A stretch of DNA of 64,000 nt from Olsenella sp. An285 (GCF_002159625.1 NZ_NFIZ01000004.1:124001-188000), one strand, 5' to 3'; numbered from the stretch's first letter, positions 7,751 through 18,763 are shown. Notes: generated from the letters alone by a model not told the origin. Numbers and translations are program-made.

Positions 7751-8074
7751 ATGGACGAGAAGAACCTCGACACCGTCGCCTGTCCCCGCTGCGGCTCGCT
7801 CAAGCACACGCCGCGCTCGCCCGAGCTCAAGGCTGACGTCACGCGCCGTATCAACCGTGCCGTGGGGCAGCTGAACGGCATCAGGGCGATGGTGGAGGAG
7901 GACCGCTACTGCGGAGACGTCCTCACGCAGCTCGCGGCGGTGGAGTCCGCCGTGAAGGCCATCTCGCGCGAGGTCATGCGCGACCACCTGGAGACCTGCG
8001 TCGTCGAGCGCATCCAGGCGGGCGACACCGAGGTGACCGACGAGGTCATGGACCTCTTCCGCAAGTTCATGTGA
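7751..8074 (+). CDS. csoR: Copper-sensing transcriptional repressor CsoR
   Basis: A DUF156-family all-helical repressor of 107 residues that binds Cu(I) and releases DNA. The Cu ligands are visible as Cys54 (RYCGDV), His79 and Cys83 (RDHLETCV), the expected C-H-C pattern. The N-terminus carries an extra CPRC pair (residues 11-14), unusual for the family. The ATG at 7751 follows AAAAGGAG; the open frame extends upstream, but through the promoter. Codons 2-5 (GACGAGAAGAAC) contain the recurrent word on the opposite strand. copA follows 89 bases downstream, across two palindromes. Confidence 0.92.
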   Translation: MDEKNLDTVACPRCGSLKHTPRSPELKADVTRRINRAVGQLNGIRAMVEEDRYCGDVLTQLAAVESAVKAISREVMRDHLETCVVERIQAGDTEVTDEVMDLFRKFM

Positions 8075-8076
8075 CC

Positions 8077-8148
8077 TGTGAATTGGGGACAGTCCCCAAT
8101 TCACATAAAACTTTTCTGCAAATTGGGGACTGTCCCCAACTTGCAGAA
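8077..8148. repeat. Two tandem GGGGACNGTCCCC palindromes
   Basis: The first palindrome has 13-base arms at 8077-8089 and 8093-8105 (tgtgaattgggga, loop cag). The second has 16-base arms at 8114-8129 and 8133-8148 (ttctgcaaattgggga, loop ctg) with one mismatch. They fill the space between csoR and copA and could attenuate or stabilise the shared mRNA. The core of the first recurs at 14491-14523. Confidence 0.85.
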
Positions 8149-8163
8149 CCCGGGAGGGCAGCG

Positions 8164-10743
8164 ATGAGGGAGACGTTTGACATCACGGGCATGACCTGCG
8201 CGGCGTGCTCGGCGCGCGTGCAGAAGGCGGCGGGCGGCGTGCCCGGCGTCGCCTGCGCCAACGTGAACCTGCTCAAGAACTCGATGGAGCTCGACTACGA
8301 CGGCTCCCCGGAGACCGCGGCAGCCGTGGTGGAGGCCATAGAGGAGTCCGGCTACGGGGCCTCGCGCCGCGCCCGCACGGGCGAGAAGGGCGCCGTGCCG
8401 GCAGAGCGCCCCGGCGCCGCGGCGGAGCGGGCCATCCGCGAGAAGCGCAACCAGCTCATCGTCTCCGCGATCTTCTCGGTCCCGCTCTTCTACGTGGCCA
8501 TGGGCCCTATGTTCGGCTGGCCGCAGCCGGCCGCGCTCGCGGGCGCGGCCAATCTCGTGGCCCTTGGCCTCACGCAGCTCCTGCTCTGCGCGCCGATTCT
8601 CTTTGTGAACCGCCACTACTTCATCACCGGCTTCAGGACGCTGGCGCATCGCGCGCCCAACATGGACTCGCTCATCGCGCTGGGCTCCGCCGCCTCGGCG
8701 GCCTGGAGCGTCGCGCAGCTCTATCGCATGGCGTGGGCGGTGGGCGCAGGCGACATGACCACGCTCCACGACGCGGCACACAGCCTCTACTTCGACTCCG
8801 CTGGCATGATTCTCACCCTCATCACGCTGGGCAAGTTCTTCGAGGCCCGCGCCAAGGGCCGCACCACGGACGCCATCGCCGCCCTCATGGACCTCGCGCC
8901 CAAGACCGCCACGGTCGTGCGCGACGGCGGGGAGACGGAGGTCCCCACCGAGGACGTTCGCGTGGGGGAGCGCGTGATCGTGCGCGCCGGCGAGTCCGTG
9001 CCGGTTGACGGCGTGGTGCTGGAGGGCGCGGCCGCGGTGGACGAGTCTGCCATCACGGGCGAGCCCGTGCCGAGGGAGGTGGTCCCGGGAGACCGCGTGA
9101 CCGGTGCCACCGTCTCCATGCGCGGCTGGTTTGCGATGGAGGCGCGCGCCGTTGGCGACGACACCACGCTCGCGGGAATCATCCGCCTCGTGGACGAGGC
9201 CACGAGCTCCAAGGCCCCCATCGAGCGCATGGCGGACAGGATCGCCGGCGTCTTCGTGCCCGTGGTCATCGCCATTGCGGCGGTGACGTTCGTGGCGTGG
9301 CTCGCGCTCGCGGGAGACGTGGCCACGGCGCTCACGCACGCCATCTCCATCCTCGTGATTTCCTGCCCGTGCGCGCTCGGCCTCGCCACGCCCACCGCCA
9401 TCATGGTGGGCACCGGCCGCGGCGCCGCCAACGGCATCCTCATCAAGTCCGCCGAGGCGCTCGAGACCGCCTGCAACGTGGATGCCGTGGTTCTGGACAA
9501 GACCGGCACGGTGACCGCCGGAGCCCCGCGGGTGACGGACGTGCGCCTCGTCGAGGGCGTTGCCGAGAAGGACCTCCTGCGCGCGGCCGCTGCGCTGGAG
9601 CGCAAGAGCGAGCACCCTCTGGCCGGCGCCATCTGCGCCTATGCCGACGAGCGCTTCCCCGGCGCGGACGCCGGCGCCGCCGTGGCGGACTTCGAGCAGG
9701 TTCCGGGCGGCGGGCTCTCCGCCCTCGTGGGCGGCGCGCCCGCTCTCGCCGGCAACGCCCGCCTCATGGAGGCGCGCGGCGTGGGGCTCGGCTCCCTCGC
9801 GGACGAGGCGGCCGCCCTCGCGGACGACGGTAAGACCCCGCTGTTCTTCTCGGCCGGCGGGCGGGCCCTGGGCATGATCGCGGTGGCGGACCCCGTGAAG
9901 CCCACGAGCGCCCAGGCGATCGCGCGCCTGCGTGCGATGGGCGCGCGCACCGTCCTTCTCACCGGCGACCAGGAGCGCACAGCTGCCGCCGTGGCCCGTC
10001 GGGTGGGCGTGGACGAGGTCATCGCCGGCGTGCTGCCCGCGCAGAAGGAGGCCAAGGTGCGCGAGCTCCAGGAGGCGGGGCACGTGGTCGCCATGGTGGG
10101 CGACGGCATCAACGACGCCCCGGCGCTCGCGCGCGCGGACGTGGGTATCGCCATCGGCGCCGGCACGGACGTGGCCATCTCCTCGGCCGACGTGGTGCTC
10201 ATGCACTCCGACCCGGCTGACGTTGCCACCGCGATGGAGCTCTCCCGCGCCACGATGCGCAACATCAAGCAGAATCTCTTCTGGGCGCTCTTCTACAACG
10301 CCATCTGCATTCCCGTGGCCGCGGGCGCGCTCTCGCCCTGGGGCGTCACGCTCAACCCGATGATCGGGGCGGCTGCCATGGGCTTCTCGTCTGTCTTCGT
10401 GGTGTCCAACGCGCTGCGCCTGCGCACCTGGAAGCCGGCCGAGCGGCCCGAGTCAACGGCAACGCCGGTTGCGGAGGTGTCCGTGACCGTCGAGGACGTG
10501 CCGGTCCCGGCACGAGACGAGAGAGAGGAACCAACCATGACCAAGACCCTGAACGTCACCGGCATGATGTGCCAGCACTGCGTCGCGCACGTGAAGAAGG
10601 CCCTCGAGGGCGTCGAGGGCGTGAGCTCGGTGAACGTGGACCTCGAGGCGGGCACCGCAACCGTGGAGGCTGCCGAGGGCGTGGCCGACGACGCCCTCGT
10701 GGCCGCCGTCGTCGACGCCGGCTACGAGGCCTCGGTGGCGTAG
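8164..10743 (+). CDS. copA: Copper-exporting P-type ATPase with N- and C-terminal metal-binding domains
   Basis: A P1B-type ATPase of 859 residues that pumps Cu(I) out across the inner membrane. In order: a heavy-metal-associated domain with GMTCAAC (Cys12, Cys15); membrane helices; the actuator loop (DESAITGEPV); the transport motif Cys401-Pro-Cys403; the phosphorylated Asp445 in DKTGT; the hinge GDGINDAPA from residue 646; and a C-terminal second metal-binding domain (GMMCQHC). The ATG at 8164 follows GGGAGGG; the longer frame runs through the palindromes. The C-terminal domain starts at its own ATG with a ribosome site (see the internal feature). It is controlled by CsoR upstream. Confidence 0.95.
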   Translation: MRETFDITGMTCAACSARVQKAAGGVPGVACANVNLLKNSMELDYDGSPETAAAVVEAIEESGYGASRRARTGEKGAVPAERPGAAAERAIREKRNQLIVSAIFSVPLFYVAMGPMFGWPQPAALAGAANLVALGLTQLLLCAPILFVNRHYFITGFRTLAHRAPNMDSLIALGSAASAAWSVAQLYRMAWAVGAGDMTTLHDAAHSLYFDSAGMILTLITLGKFFEARAKGRTTDAIAALMDLAPKTATVVRDGGETEVPTEDVRVGERVIVRAGESVPVDGVVLEGAAAVDESAITGEPVPREVVPGDRVTGATVSMRGWFAMEARAVGDDTTLAGIIRLVDEATSSKAPIERMADRIAGVFVPVVIAIAAVTFVAWLALAGDVATALTHAISILVISCPCALGLATPTAIMVGTGRGAANGILIKSAEALETACNVDAVVLDKTGTVTAGAPRVTDVRLVEGVAEKDLLRAAAALERKSEHPLAGAICAYADERFPGADAGAAVADFEQVPGGGLSALVGGAPALAGNARLMEARGVGLGSLADEAAALADDGKTPLFFSAGGRALGMIAVADPVKPTSAQAIARLRAMGARTVLLTGDQERTAAAVARRVGVDEVIAGVLPAQKEAKVRELQEAGHVVAMVGDGINDAPALARADVGIAIGAGTDVAISSADVVLMHSDPADVATAMELSRATMRNIKQNLFWALFYNAICIPVAAGALSPWGVTLNPMIGAAAMGFSSVFVVSNALRLRTWKPAERPESTATPVAEVSVTVEDVPVPARDEREEPTMTKTLNVTGMMCQHCVAHVKKALEGVEGVSSVNVDLEAGTATVEAAEGVADDALVAAVVDAGYEASVA
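10537..10743 (+). CDS. copZ: Possible internally initiated CopZ-like copper chaperone
   Basis: This is the in-frame 3' end of copA. The ATG at 10537 (codon 792) is preceded by GAGAGAGAGG with suitable spacing. The product would be 68 residues, MTKTLNVTGMMCQHC onward, the normal size of free CopZ and in the same register as a standard chaperone (Cys12, Cys15). The copA linker before it is low in complexity and looks like an old intergenic region that became fused. Whether the short form is made is an inference. Confidence 0.4.
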   Translation: MTKTLNVTGMMCQHCVAHVKKALEGVEGVSSVNVDLEAGTATVEAAEGVADDALVAAVVDAGYEASVA

Positions 10744-10891
10744 CCGCGCGAACCGTGCCGGGTGCCCTTCGCGTCTCGGCAGCGAGTCAAGGATCATCGA
10801 GAAAGAGCTTCTGCCAACAATCCGGCCCGATCGGCCGCGAAAAGTGGCAGAGGCTCTTTTTCGGCGTCGCCGCCGGAGCGCGCTCCGGTAC

Positions 10892-10897
10892 TACAAT
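10892..10897 (+). promoter_or_regulatory. -10 element before the MFS gene
   Basis: TACAAT in the context ggtaCTACAATGGG, about 38 bases before the MFS start codon. No clear -35 is present. Similar CTAC(A/C)(A/C)T boxes precede several genes in the window. Confidence 0.45.
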
Positions 10898-10934
10898 GGG
10901 TCGGCTCTGCAACTACCGCCCGAAGGACCCGCCC

Positions 10935-12179
10935 ATGAGCTTCACGCCCGACCAGAAGCGCGCCATCTACACCCTCGGCTTCTGCGGCCTCGTCTCGGCC
11001 GCGGACAACTGGTTCGTCTCTCCGGCGCTGCCCGCCATCGCAAGCGCGCTGGGGGTCGCCGCGTCCGCCGCAACGATCGTGCTCACCGCCTACCTCGTTC
11101 CGTACGGCCTGCTCCAGCCCGTCTGCGGGACGCTGGGCGACCGCTTCGGCCGCCTGCGCGTGCTCCGCGTGATCGTGGCGGGGCTCGCCGCGGGGACGTT
11201 CCTCTGCGCCGTGGCGCCAACGCTCCCGCTCCTGGTGGCGGCGCGCGTGGTCACGGGCTGCTTCGCCGCCGGCATCATCGCCGTCTCGCAGGCGCACGTG
11301 GGCGACGTCGTGGGGTCCGAGCGCCGCGGCGCCGCGGTGGGCGTGCTCATGGGCATCACGTTCACCGGACAGGGGCTCTCCTCCGGTCTGGGTGGCATCA
11401 TCACCGACCTCATGAGCTGGCGTGCGGCCTTCGCGTGCTTCGGCGTGCTGGCGCTCGTGGCGCTGGCGCTGCTGTGGCGCCTTCCGTCGGTTGGCGCGCA
11501 GGGCGAGAAGAGCGCGCGGGGCGAGAGGTGCCACGTGCCGCCCGCCGTCCCCGCCGCGACCGTCGCCACCGTCCCGAGCGGCTCGTTCTTCTCGCGCGCC
11601 GCCCGCATCTTCTTTGGCACCCACCGCGCCGTGTACCTCGTGGCCTGCTCCACCGGTCTCGTCTTCCTGGGTGTCTACGGCTTCATGGGGACCTTCCTCT
11701 CCGAGCGCTGCGGCCTCGGGTCCACGCAGGCGGGGCTCATCATGATGCTCTACGGCGTCATGTGCCTCGTGGGCGGATCGGTCTCTGGGCGCATAGGAGC
11801 CGCGCGCGGACCTCGCGGCGTCATTTACGTGGGCGAGGCGTCCGGGCTTCTTGCCATCGCGTCGCTGGCGGCGGTCTCTGTCACGGGCTCGTGGGCGCCG
11901 GCGCTGCTCGCCGCGGGTGCCCTGGGCTTTGGCTACATCCTCACGCAGCCCACCCTGGTCTCGCTCTCCATGGATGCCGACCCCGCGCAGACGGGCCTCT
12001 GCACGGGTCTCATCGGCCTCGGTGTCTTTGCGGGCGGGGGCGTGGGCTCGGCGCTCGGTGGGCAGCTCGTGGCGGCGGCGGGATACCCTCTGCTGTGGGG
12101 CGCAGCAGCCGCGCTCCTGGTGGCGCAGCTGGTTCTGGGCGGTCGCGCCCTGGCCGCGCTGGAGCGCCGCAAGGGATAG
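10935..12179 (+). CDS. MFS transporter, drug-efflux type
   Basis: A major facilitator of 414 residues with 12 predicted helices. The first helix pair starts AIYTLGFCGLVSAADNWFVS, and loop 2-3 carries GTLGDRFGRLRVLR, the family's G-x-L-x-D-R-x-G-R-R-like motif. The mid-protein loop (about residues 185-225) is Arg/Lys- and Pro-rich. It probably exports small molecules by proton antiport; the substrate is unknown. The ATG at 10935 follows GAAGGAC. The long upstream extension of the frame overlaps copA and is not used. Confidence 0.82.
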   Translation: MSFTPDQKRAIYTLGFCGLVSAADNWFVSPALPAIASALGVAASAATIVLTAYLVPYGLLQPVCGTLGDRFGRLRVLRVIVAGLAAGTFLCAVAPTLPLLVAARVVTGCFAAGIIAVSQAHVGDVVGSERRGAAVGVLMGITFTGQGLSSGLGGIITDLMSWRAAFACFGVLALVALALLWRLPSVGAQGEKSARGERCHVPPAVPAATVATVPSGSFFSRAARIFFGTHRAVYLVACSTGLVFLGVYGFMGTFLSERCGLGSTQAGLIMMLYGVMCLVGGSVSGRIGAARGPRGVIYVGEASGLLAIASLAAVSVTGSWAPALLAAGALGFGYILTQPTLVSLSMDADPAQTGLCTGLIGLGVFAGGGVGSALGGQLVAAAGYPLLWGAAAALLVAQLVLGGRALAALERRKG

Positions 12180-14483
<2,304 letters not shown>

Positions 14484-14490
14484 CTGCTGT

Positions 14491-14523
14491 TCTGTGAATT
14501 GGGGACAGTCCCCAATTCACAGA
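14491..14523. repeat. GGGGACAGTCCCC palindrome
   Basis: Perfect 15-base arms tctgtgaattgggga (14491-14505) and complement (14509-14523) around cag. The core is identical to the palindrome at 8077-8105. Seven bases past ligA, it may act as a terminator but has no T-run. Confidence 0.85.
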
Positions 14524-14546
14524 CCACCTCTTTGGAAGGGACGCAC

Positions 14547-15314
14547 ATGGCGTGTCATGACGCGCGGCCCAATCACGGCCGCATTGACTTCGAGGGCCTG
14601 CCCAACACGCGCGACCTGGGCGGCCTTCCCGCCGCCGGTGGAAAGCGCGTTCGGCGCGGGTTGCTCCTGCGCTCGGGCACGCTCTACTTCGCCACGTCAG
14701 CCGACTGCCGGCGACTGATTGAGGACTATCACCTTCGTACGGTCGTCGACCTGCGCGGGGAGGACGAGCTCGTGGAGTACCCCGACGGCATGGAGCGCCT
14801 TCCGGGCGTGAGCTACGTGCATGCGGACGCCCTCAAGGACGCCATCGCCGGCATCTCGCAGAACGCGGAGGCGCGCGCCCGACTGGAGGCCGCCCGCTCC
14901 AACACGGACGACCCGGCGCTCTTCATGGAGACGGTCTACCCGCACATCCTTCTGGGAGAGTCCGGCGTCTCCGCCTACCGCACCCTCCTGCGCCGCGTGC
15001 TCGAGACCACGGACGGCTCCGTCCTCTGGCACTGCCACTTCGGGCGAGACCGCTGCGGCATGGGCAGCATGCTGATCGAGGCCGCGCTCGGCGTGACCGA
15101 CGAGGCGATGGGGGAGGACTACCTCGCCACCAACCTCTTCAACCCCGACCCGCCGGATGAGCGGACGGACGCCAACCCGCGCTTCATGCGCGCAGCGGTT
15201 GCGGCGGTCACGCACGAATTCGGCGGCGTCATGGACTACCTGCGCGAGGCGCTGGGCCTGGACGACGCAGACATCTCCGAGCTGCGCGGGCGCTACCTGG
15301 AGCCGGCGTCGTGA
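14547..15314 (+). CDS. Tyrosine-protein phosphatase (PTP-like, DUF/Y_phosphatase3)
   Basis: A 255-residue cysteine phosphatase. The N-terminal GLPNTRDLGGLP signature and the active-site loop HCHFGRDRCG (Cys-x5-Arg) are characteristic of the bacterial dual-specificity/lipid-phosphatase-like group that includes LipA and MptpB. The likely substrate is phosphotyrosine or a phosphoinositide-like compound; this cannot be settled from sequence. GGAAGGGA precedes the ATG at 14547. The stop overlaps the GTG start of the next regulator gene by four bases, so the two form an operon. Confidence 0.88.
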   Translation: MACHDARPNHGRIDFEGLPNTRDLGGLPAAGGKRVRRGLLLRSGTLYFATSADCRRLIEDYHLRTVVDLRGEDELVEYPDGMERLPGVSYVHADALKDAIAGISQNAEARARLEAARSNTDDPALFMETVYPHILLGESGVSAYRTLLRRVLETTDGSVLWHCHFGRDRCGMGSMLIEAALGVTDEAMGEDYLATNLFNPDPPDERTDANPRFMRAAVAAVTHEFGGVMDYLREALGLDDADISELRGRYLEPAS

Positions 15315-16177
15315 ACGTGCTCGCGCGCATGAGGCTCGGCGAGGGCTTCTCGTCAGGTGAGAGGGCGCTGGCGGACGTCATTCTCGCCAGCCCCGACGCG
15401 TTTCTCTCCAACGGGTCCAAACAGCTCGCCGCACGCGCCCACGTCTCCAAGTCGACGGTCTACCGCCTCTGCGAGAAGCTCGGGCGCTCGGGCCTCTCCG
15501 AGCTCAGGGTCCGCGTGGCGTCCGAGCTCGAGGCCTATCGCAGCGAGAGCCCCGCCGTGGACGCCAACTTCCCGGTGCGTGCCGGTCAGACATCTGCCGA
15601 GGTCATCGTTGGTATCGAGAAGGACCTGGCGCAGACGCTCGCCGCCACGGCAAACGTTCTCGACCCCGCCGGTCTCGACCATGCCGCCGAGCTCGTGCGC
15701 TCCGCCTCGCACGTGGACATCCTCGCCACGGCGGGCAACGTGGCCTTCGCGCAGAACTTTCGCTTTCAGATGGCGGAAATCGGGCGCACCGTCTCGGCGC
15801 CCGTGGACGAGTACGAGCAGCGCCTCCTCGTGGCATCTGCGGACGAGAGCCACGTTGTGATTCTCGTTTCCTTTGGCGGGCGCGGGTTCCTCTCGCGCCC
15901 GGCGGCGCGGCAGCTCGCGAGGAGGGGAGTGCCTCTTGTGCTGGTTGCCTCCGCCGAGGCGACGCCGCTCGACGAGTTTGCCACCGTGAAGCTCGCGCTC
16001 TCCCCGCACGAGGACCACGCGCGCAAGGTCTCTCCCTTCGGGACGGGCGTCTCCGTGCTCTTTGTCCTAGACGCCCTCTTCGCGCGCTGCTTCGTCGAGG
16101 ACTACGACGCCAACCTCGCACGTCGGTTCGCCTATTACGAGCGCATCGTAGACTCAGGCGGATGCTCCGGCAGGTGA
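15311..16177 (+). CDS. RpiR-family transcriptional regulator
   Basis: 288 residues. An N-terminal helix-turn-helix (KQLAARAHVSKSTVYRLCEKLG, about residues 37-58) is followed by a SIS sugar-phosphate-binding domain (about 110-250, with LVRSASHVDILATAGN and VVILVSFGGRGF). Such proteins sense phosphosugars. The gene starts with GTG overlapping the phosphatase stop (GTGA), so the phosphatase may be its target or make its ligand. Confidence 0.88.
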   Translation: MNVLARMRLGEGFSSGERALADVILASPDAFLSNGSKQLAARAHVSKSTVYRLCEKLGRSGLSELRVRVASELEAYRSESPAVDANFPVRAGQTSAEVIVGIEKDLAQTLAATANVLDPAGLDHAAELVRSASHVDILATAGNVAFAQNFRFQMAEIGRTVSAPVDEYEQRLLVASADESHVVILVSFGGRGFLSRPAARQLARRGVPLVLVASAEATPLDEFATVKLALSPHEDHARKVSPFGTGVSVLFVLDALFARCFVEDYDANLARRFAYYERIVDSGGCSGR

Positions 16178-16493
16178 AGGTACGGCCACCTTGTTTGGCT
16201 CAGGAGATTTTGAGATCGGCCCCGAGTCGCTTGCTTGCAAAAGTCGTCTTCGGGACAGTGGCCCCGGGCCCGCGCTGCAAAAACCGGCTTCGGGTCAGTG
16301 GTTTTGCGTCCATTAGGCGCAAATCCGTCGATATCGATACAACTATTGATATTACTATCAGGGATAACGCAACTATGCTCTCGGATGGCTCACGAAAATC
16401 CACTGACCCGAAGGCGAGAATTGCATCCGAGCGAGAGAATTACCGGCCCGAAGGGCATTTTTGTCCATTGACCACGCGCGGAAGCTAGGTCTG
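16178..16493. other. Gene-free stretch with palindromes
   Basis: No gene is seen here. The stretch holds the CTTCGGG(T/A)CAGTGG inverted repeat and an AT-rich core (gatatcgatacaactattga) that stands out from the GC-rich surroundings. It separates the convergent RpiR and PHP phosphatase genes. Confidence 0.6.
16248..16413. repeat. Long inverted repeat with AT-rich core
   Basis: Arms 16288-16308 (cttcgggtcagtggttttgc) and 16393-16413 are inverted copies with two mismatches in 21 bases. An extra half copy, cttcgggacagtgg, lies at 16248-16261. The 84-base core is AT-rich. The architecture resembles the elements at 20431-20604 and 38471-38551. Confidence 0.75.
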
Positions 16494-17330
16494 CTAGAAC
16501 CGCATCGGCCTAGGCTCGCCCTTCTCGTACGTGCACACGCCCTCGAAGCCGAGCTCTGCGAGCTCGCGATAGGCGAGGCGCAGGTAGGAGCCCAGGTGCT
16601 CGGGCGCATGGGAGTCCGATCCCACGGTCACCAGCGTGCCGCCGAGGTCCCGATAGAGCTCGAGGATCTCGCGGCGCGGCTGGAAGTCCCCCAGGCCGTA
16701 GCGGATTCCCGAGGTGTTGACCTCGATGCCCTTCCCGTCCGCGATCACGCGCCGCAGAATCTCCGCCACGACGTCGCGCACCCGCTCGAAGGGGTAGTCG
16801 CCAAAGGGGTCGTAGCGGCGGATGAGGTCCAGGTGCCCCAGCACGGAATAGCCTCGGAACGCCTCGACTACACCGAGCATCTCCTCGTAGTAGGCGGCGT
16901 GAATCTCCTCCTGTGCGCGGCCGCGCTGGAATTCGCCGTTCCAGTACTCGAGGTTTCCCACCTGGTGGATGGAGCAGATGACAAAGTCGAGCCTCTTCCC
17001 GAGGCGTTCCACAAGCGCCTTGTTCTGCGCGAGGGTCGTCGTCTGCACGCCCAGCTCCAGGCCAGCTCGCAGCGTGATGCGCCCGTCGAGCTCCTCACGC
17101 ATGCGATCGAGCTCTTCGAGGTATGCCTCATAGGGGCAGTTGGTCACCGGGTGCCCGTCCTCGAAGCGCGCGCCCTCCGGCTCGTTCCACTCGGGCTTCA
17201 CCCCGTAGTCGACGTGCTCGGTGAAGCAGAGCTCATCGAGGTTAAGGCGAACCGCGTCAAGAGCGACCTGCTCGAGCGGGTAGGTGGAGTCGTCGGAGAA
17301 TCCGGTGTGGACATGGTAGTCGGCGAGCAT
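16494..17330 (-). CDS. PHP-family histidinol-phosphatase-like hydrolase
   Basis: 278 residues of the polymerase-and-histidinol-phosphatase metal hydrolase fold, HisJ branch. The metal motifs are DYHVHTGFSDDS (residues 4-15), FTEHVDYG, ICSIHQVG, GHLDLIRRY and VGSDSHAPEHLG. It should remove phosphate from L-histidinol phosphate or a similar monoester. No other his genes are nearby, so the histidine assignment is provisional. It runs toward the palindromic gap and is not in an obvious operon. Confidence 0.85.
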   Translation of the reverse strand: MLADYHVHTGFSDDSTYPLEQVALDAVRLNLDELCFTEHVDYGVKPEWNEPEGARFEDGHPVTNCPYEAYLEELDRMREELDGRITLRAGLELGVQTTTLAQNKALVERLGKRLDFVICSIHQVGNLEYWNGEFQRGRAQEEIHAAYYEEMLGVVEAFRGYSVLGHLDLIRRYDPFGDYPFERVRDVVAEILRRVIADGKGIEVNTSGIRYGLGDFQPRREILELYRDLGGTLVTVGSDSHAPEHLGSYLRLAYRELAELGFEGVCTYEKGEPRPMRF

Positions 17331-17529
17331 CTGCGTCCCTTCGTCGCGGCGGTACGGTTCAGAGGATAGCCTCTGCCATGTATTCCGGTGGCCTGGCGGA
17401 CCATCCTGGGAAGCAATTCCCCTTGGCGTGTCTCACGCGGGCCTTTGGCTGAGACGGACGTCTCGCGCCCGCGCAGAATCGCCGCTCGCGCAAAGTCCCG
17501 CGGTCGGCGACCAGCGACCTCGACACGCG

Positions 17530-17595
17530 AAGGCCCCCGGATTTCCGAAGAGAAGTTTCGCGAAGCGCACTTCTCGAAGGAAATCCGGGGGCCTT
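17530..17595 (-). terminator. Terminator-like hairpin after gpmA
   Basis: Outer arms aaggcccccggatttcc (17530-17546) and complement (17579-17595) match over 17 bases. An inner AGAAGT/ACTTCT pair extends the stem. It lies just past the gpmA stop. Confidence 0.7.
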
Positions 17596-17622
17596 CCCCA
17601 CGCGTTCGAGGGCGAACGCAGC

Positions 17623-18387
17623 CTACTTCTTGACCTTGCCCTGGTTGGCGACGGCGTTGATCTTGGCCTCGATGGTGGCCGGATCGCCGATGTAGTGCTT
17701 GTCGACGACGTTCCAGTCCTTGTCGAAGGTGTAGGAGCACGGCACGCCGGTCGGGATGTTGACCTCGAGGATCTCCTCGGGGGTCAGCTTCTCGAACTGC
17801 ATGACGAGGGCGCGCAGGCTGTTGCCGTGAGCGGCGATGAGGACGCGCTTGCCGGCCTCCATCTGCGGCTTGATCTCCTTCTCAAAGTACGGCCAAGCGC
17901 GGGCGATGGTGTCCTTGAGGCACTCGGTGTAGGGGAGGTCCTCCTTGGGGACGTCGCGGAACATCTCGAGGACGTGCGGGTCGCGCTCGTCACCGGGCTC
18001 GAGGGCGGGCGGGCAGACGTCGAAGGAGCGACGCCAGATCTTGACCTGGTCCTCGCCGTGCTCGGCGGCGGCGTCGGCCTTGTTCAGGCCCTGGAGGGCG
18101 CCGTAGTGACGCTCGTTGAGCTGCCAGGCCTTGTGGACGGGCAGCCAGTTGCGGTCGAGCTCGTCGAGCACGCAGTTGAGCGTGTGGATGGCGCGCTTGA
18201 GGAGCGAGGTGTAGCAGACGTCGAAGTCGTAGCCGGCCTCCTTGAGGGCCTTGCCGCCGGCGTGCGCCTCCTCGCGGCCGGTGTCGGTGAGGTCGACGTC
18301 GGTCCAGCCGGTGAAGAGGTTGAGCTTGTTCCACTCGGACTCGCCGTGACGGACGATGACGAGCTGCATGGTCTGATCGTCGTTCAT
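17623..18387 (-). CDS. gpmA: 2,3-bisphosphoglycerate-dependent phosphoglycerate mutase
   Basis: The glycolytic enzyme interconverting 3- and 2-phosphoglycerate, 254 residues. Diagnostic motifs are IVRHGESEWN with the phosphorylated His near residue 13, LNERHYGALQGLNK, the family Cys/Pro loops, and AHGNSLRALV with the second His. The start at 18387 (MNDDQTMQLVIVRHG) is preceded by GAAGGGA; the same frame runs 250 codons further upstream without meaning. It is transcribed alone. Confidence 0.95.
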   Translation of the reverse strand: MNDDQTMQLVIVRHGESEWNKLNLFTGWTDVDLTDTGREEAHAGGKALKEAGYDFDVCYTSLLKRAIHTLNCVLDELDRNWLPVHKAWQLNERHYGALQGLNKADAAAEHGEDQVKIWRRSFDVCPPALEPGDERDPHVLEMFRDVPKEDLPYTECLKDTIARAWPYFEKEIKPQMEAGKRVLIAAHGNSLRALVMQFEKLTPEEILEVNIPTGVPCSYTFDKDWNVVDKHYIGDPATIEAKINAVANQGKVKK

Positions 18388-18447
18388 TGGAGACACGTCC
18401 CTTCTTATGCGGAGTTTGTGCGGCCCCTGTTGCCGCCCAACAACTAC

Positions 18448-18453
18448 AGTATG
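18448..18453 (-). promoter_or_regulatory. -10 element of gpmA
   Basis: On the minus strand, TGCGTCATACTG gives CATACT. The same GCGTCATACTG string precedes scrB and scrK, pointing to a shared promoter type without an obvious -35. Confidence 0.4.
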
Positions 18454-18514
18454 ACGCATTGGGTATAGTTGCCTATGGTTAACATCGAACTTTTCGTTAC
18501 GGCGGGGTGATTTC

Positions 18515-18715
18515 GTGGGACCGGTGGACGTCGTCATTCTTGTTGCGGTTCTGGCCCTCGTGGCGCTCGCGATTCGCTCGGTGGTCCGCTCCGGGGGCGA
18601 CTGCTCGAGCTGCGGGAGCAGGGGATCTTGCTCCGCGCACGCGTCGGGCGGCACGTGCACCGCCGCCCAGCGCATGCTGCGCGACGCGGAGCGGGCGCTG
18701 GGCAAGCGGGAGTAG
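18515..18715 (+). CDS. Small Cys-rich membrane protein, FeoB-associated type
   Basis: 66 residues, GTG start. One N-terminal membrane helix (VDVVILVAVLALVALAIRSV) is followed by a Cys-rich loop, CSSCGSRGSCSAHASGGTC, and a basic tail. The shape fits the FeoB-associated Cys-rich membrane family (PF12669-like), which may bind iron. Here it is 14 kb from feoB. GGGGTGA upstream is a weak ribosome site. Confidence 0.65.
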   Translation: MGPVDVVILVAVLALVALAIRSVVRSGGDCSSCGSRGSCSAHASGGTCTAAQRMLRDAERALGKRE

Positions 18716-18763
18716 GCCCCGCGCGTCCCCGCGGCGCCCGCGCGGAGGGGCGCGCGGCCCGCG

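Noticed and set aside
8071-8163. Upstream extension of the copA reading frame
   Set aside because: It runs through two palindromes and starts before the csoR stop; the ATG at 8164 has a good ribosome site and the normal N-terminus.
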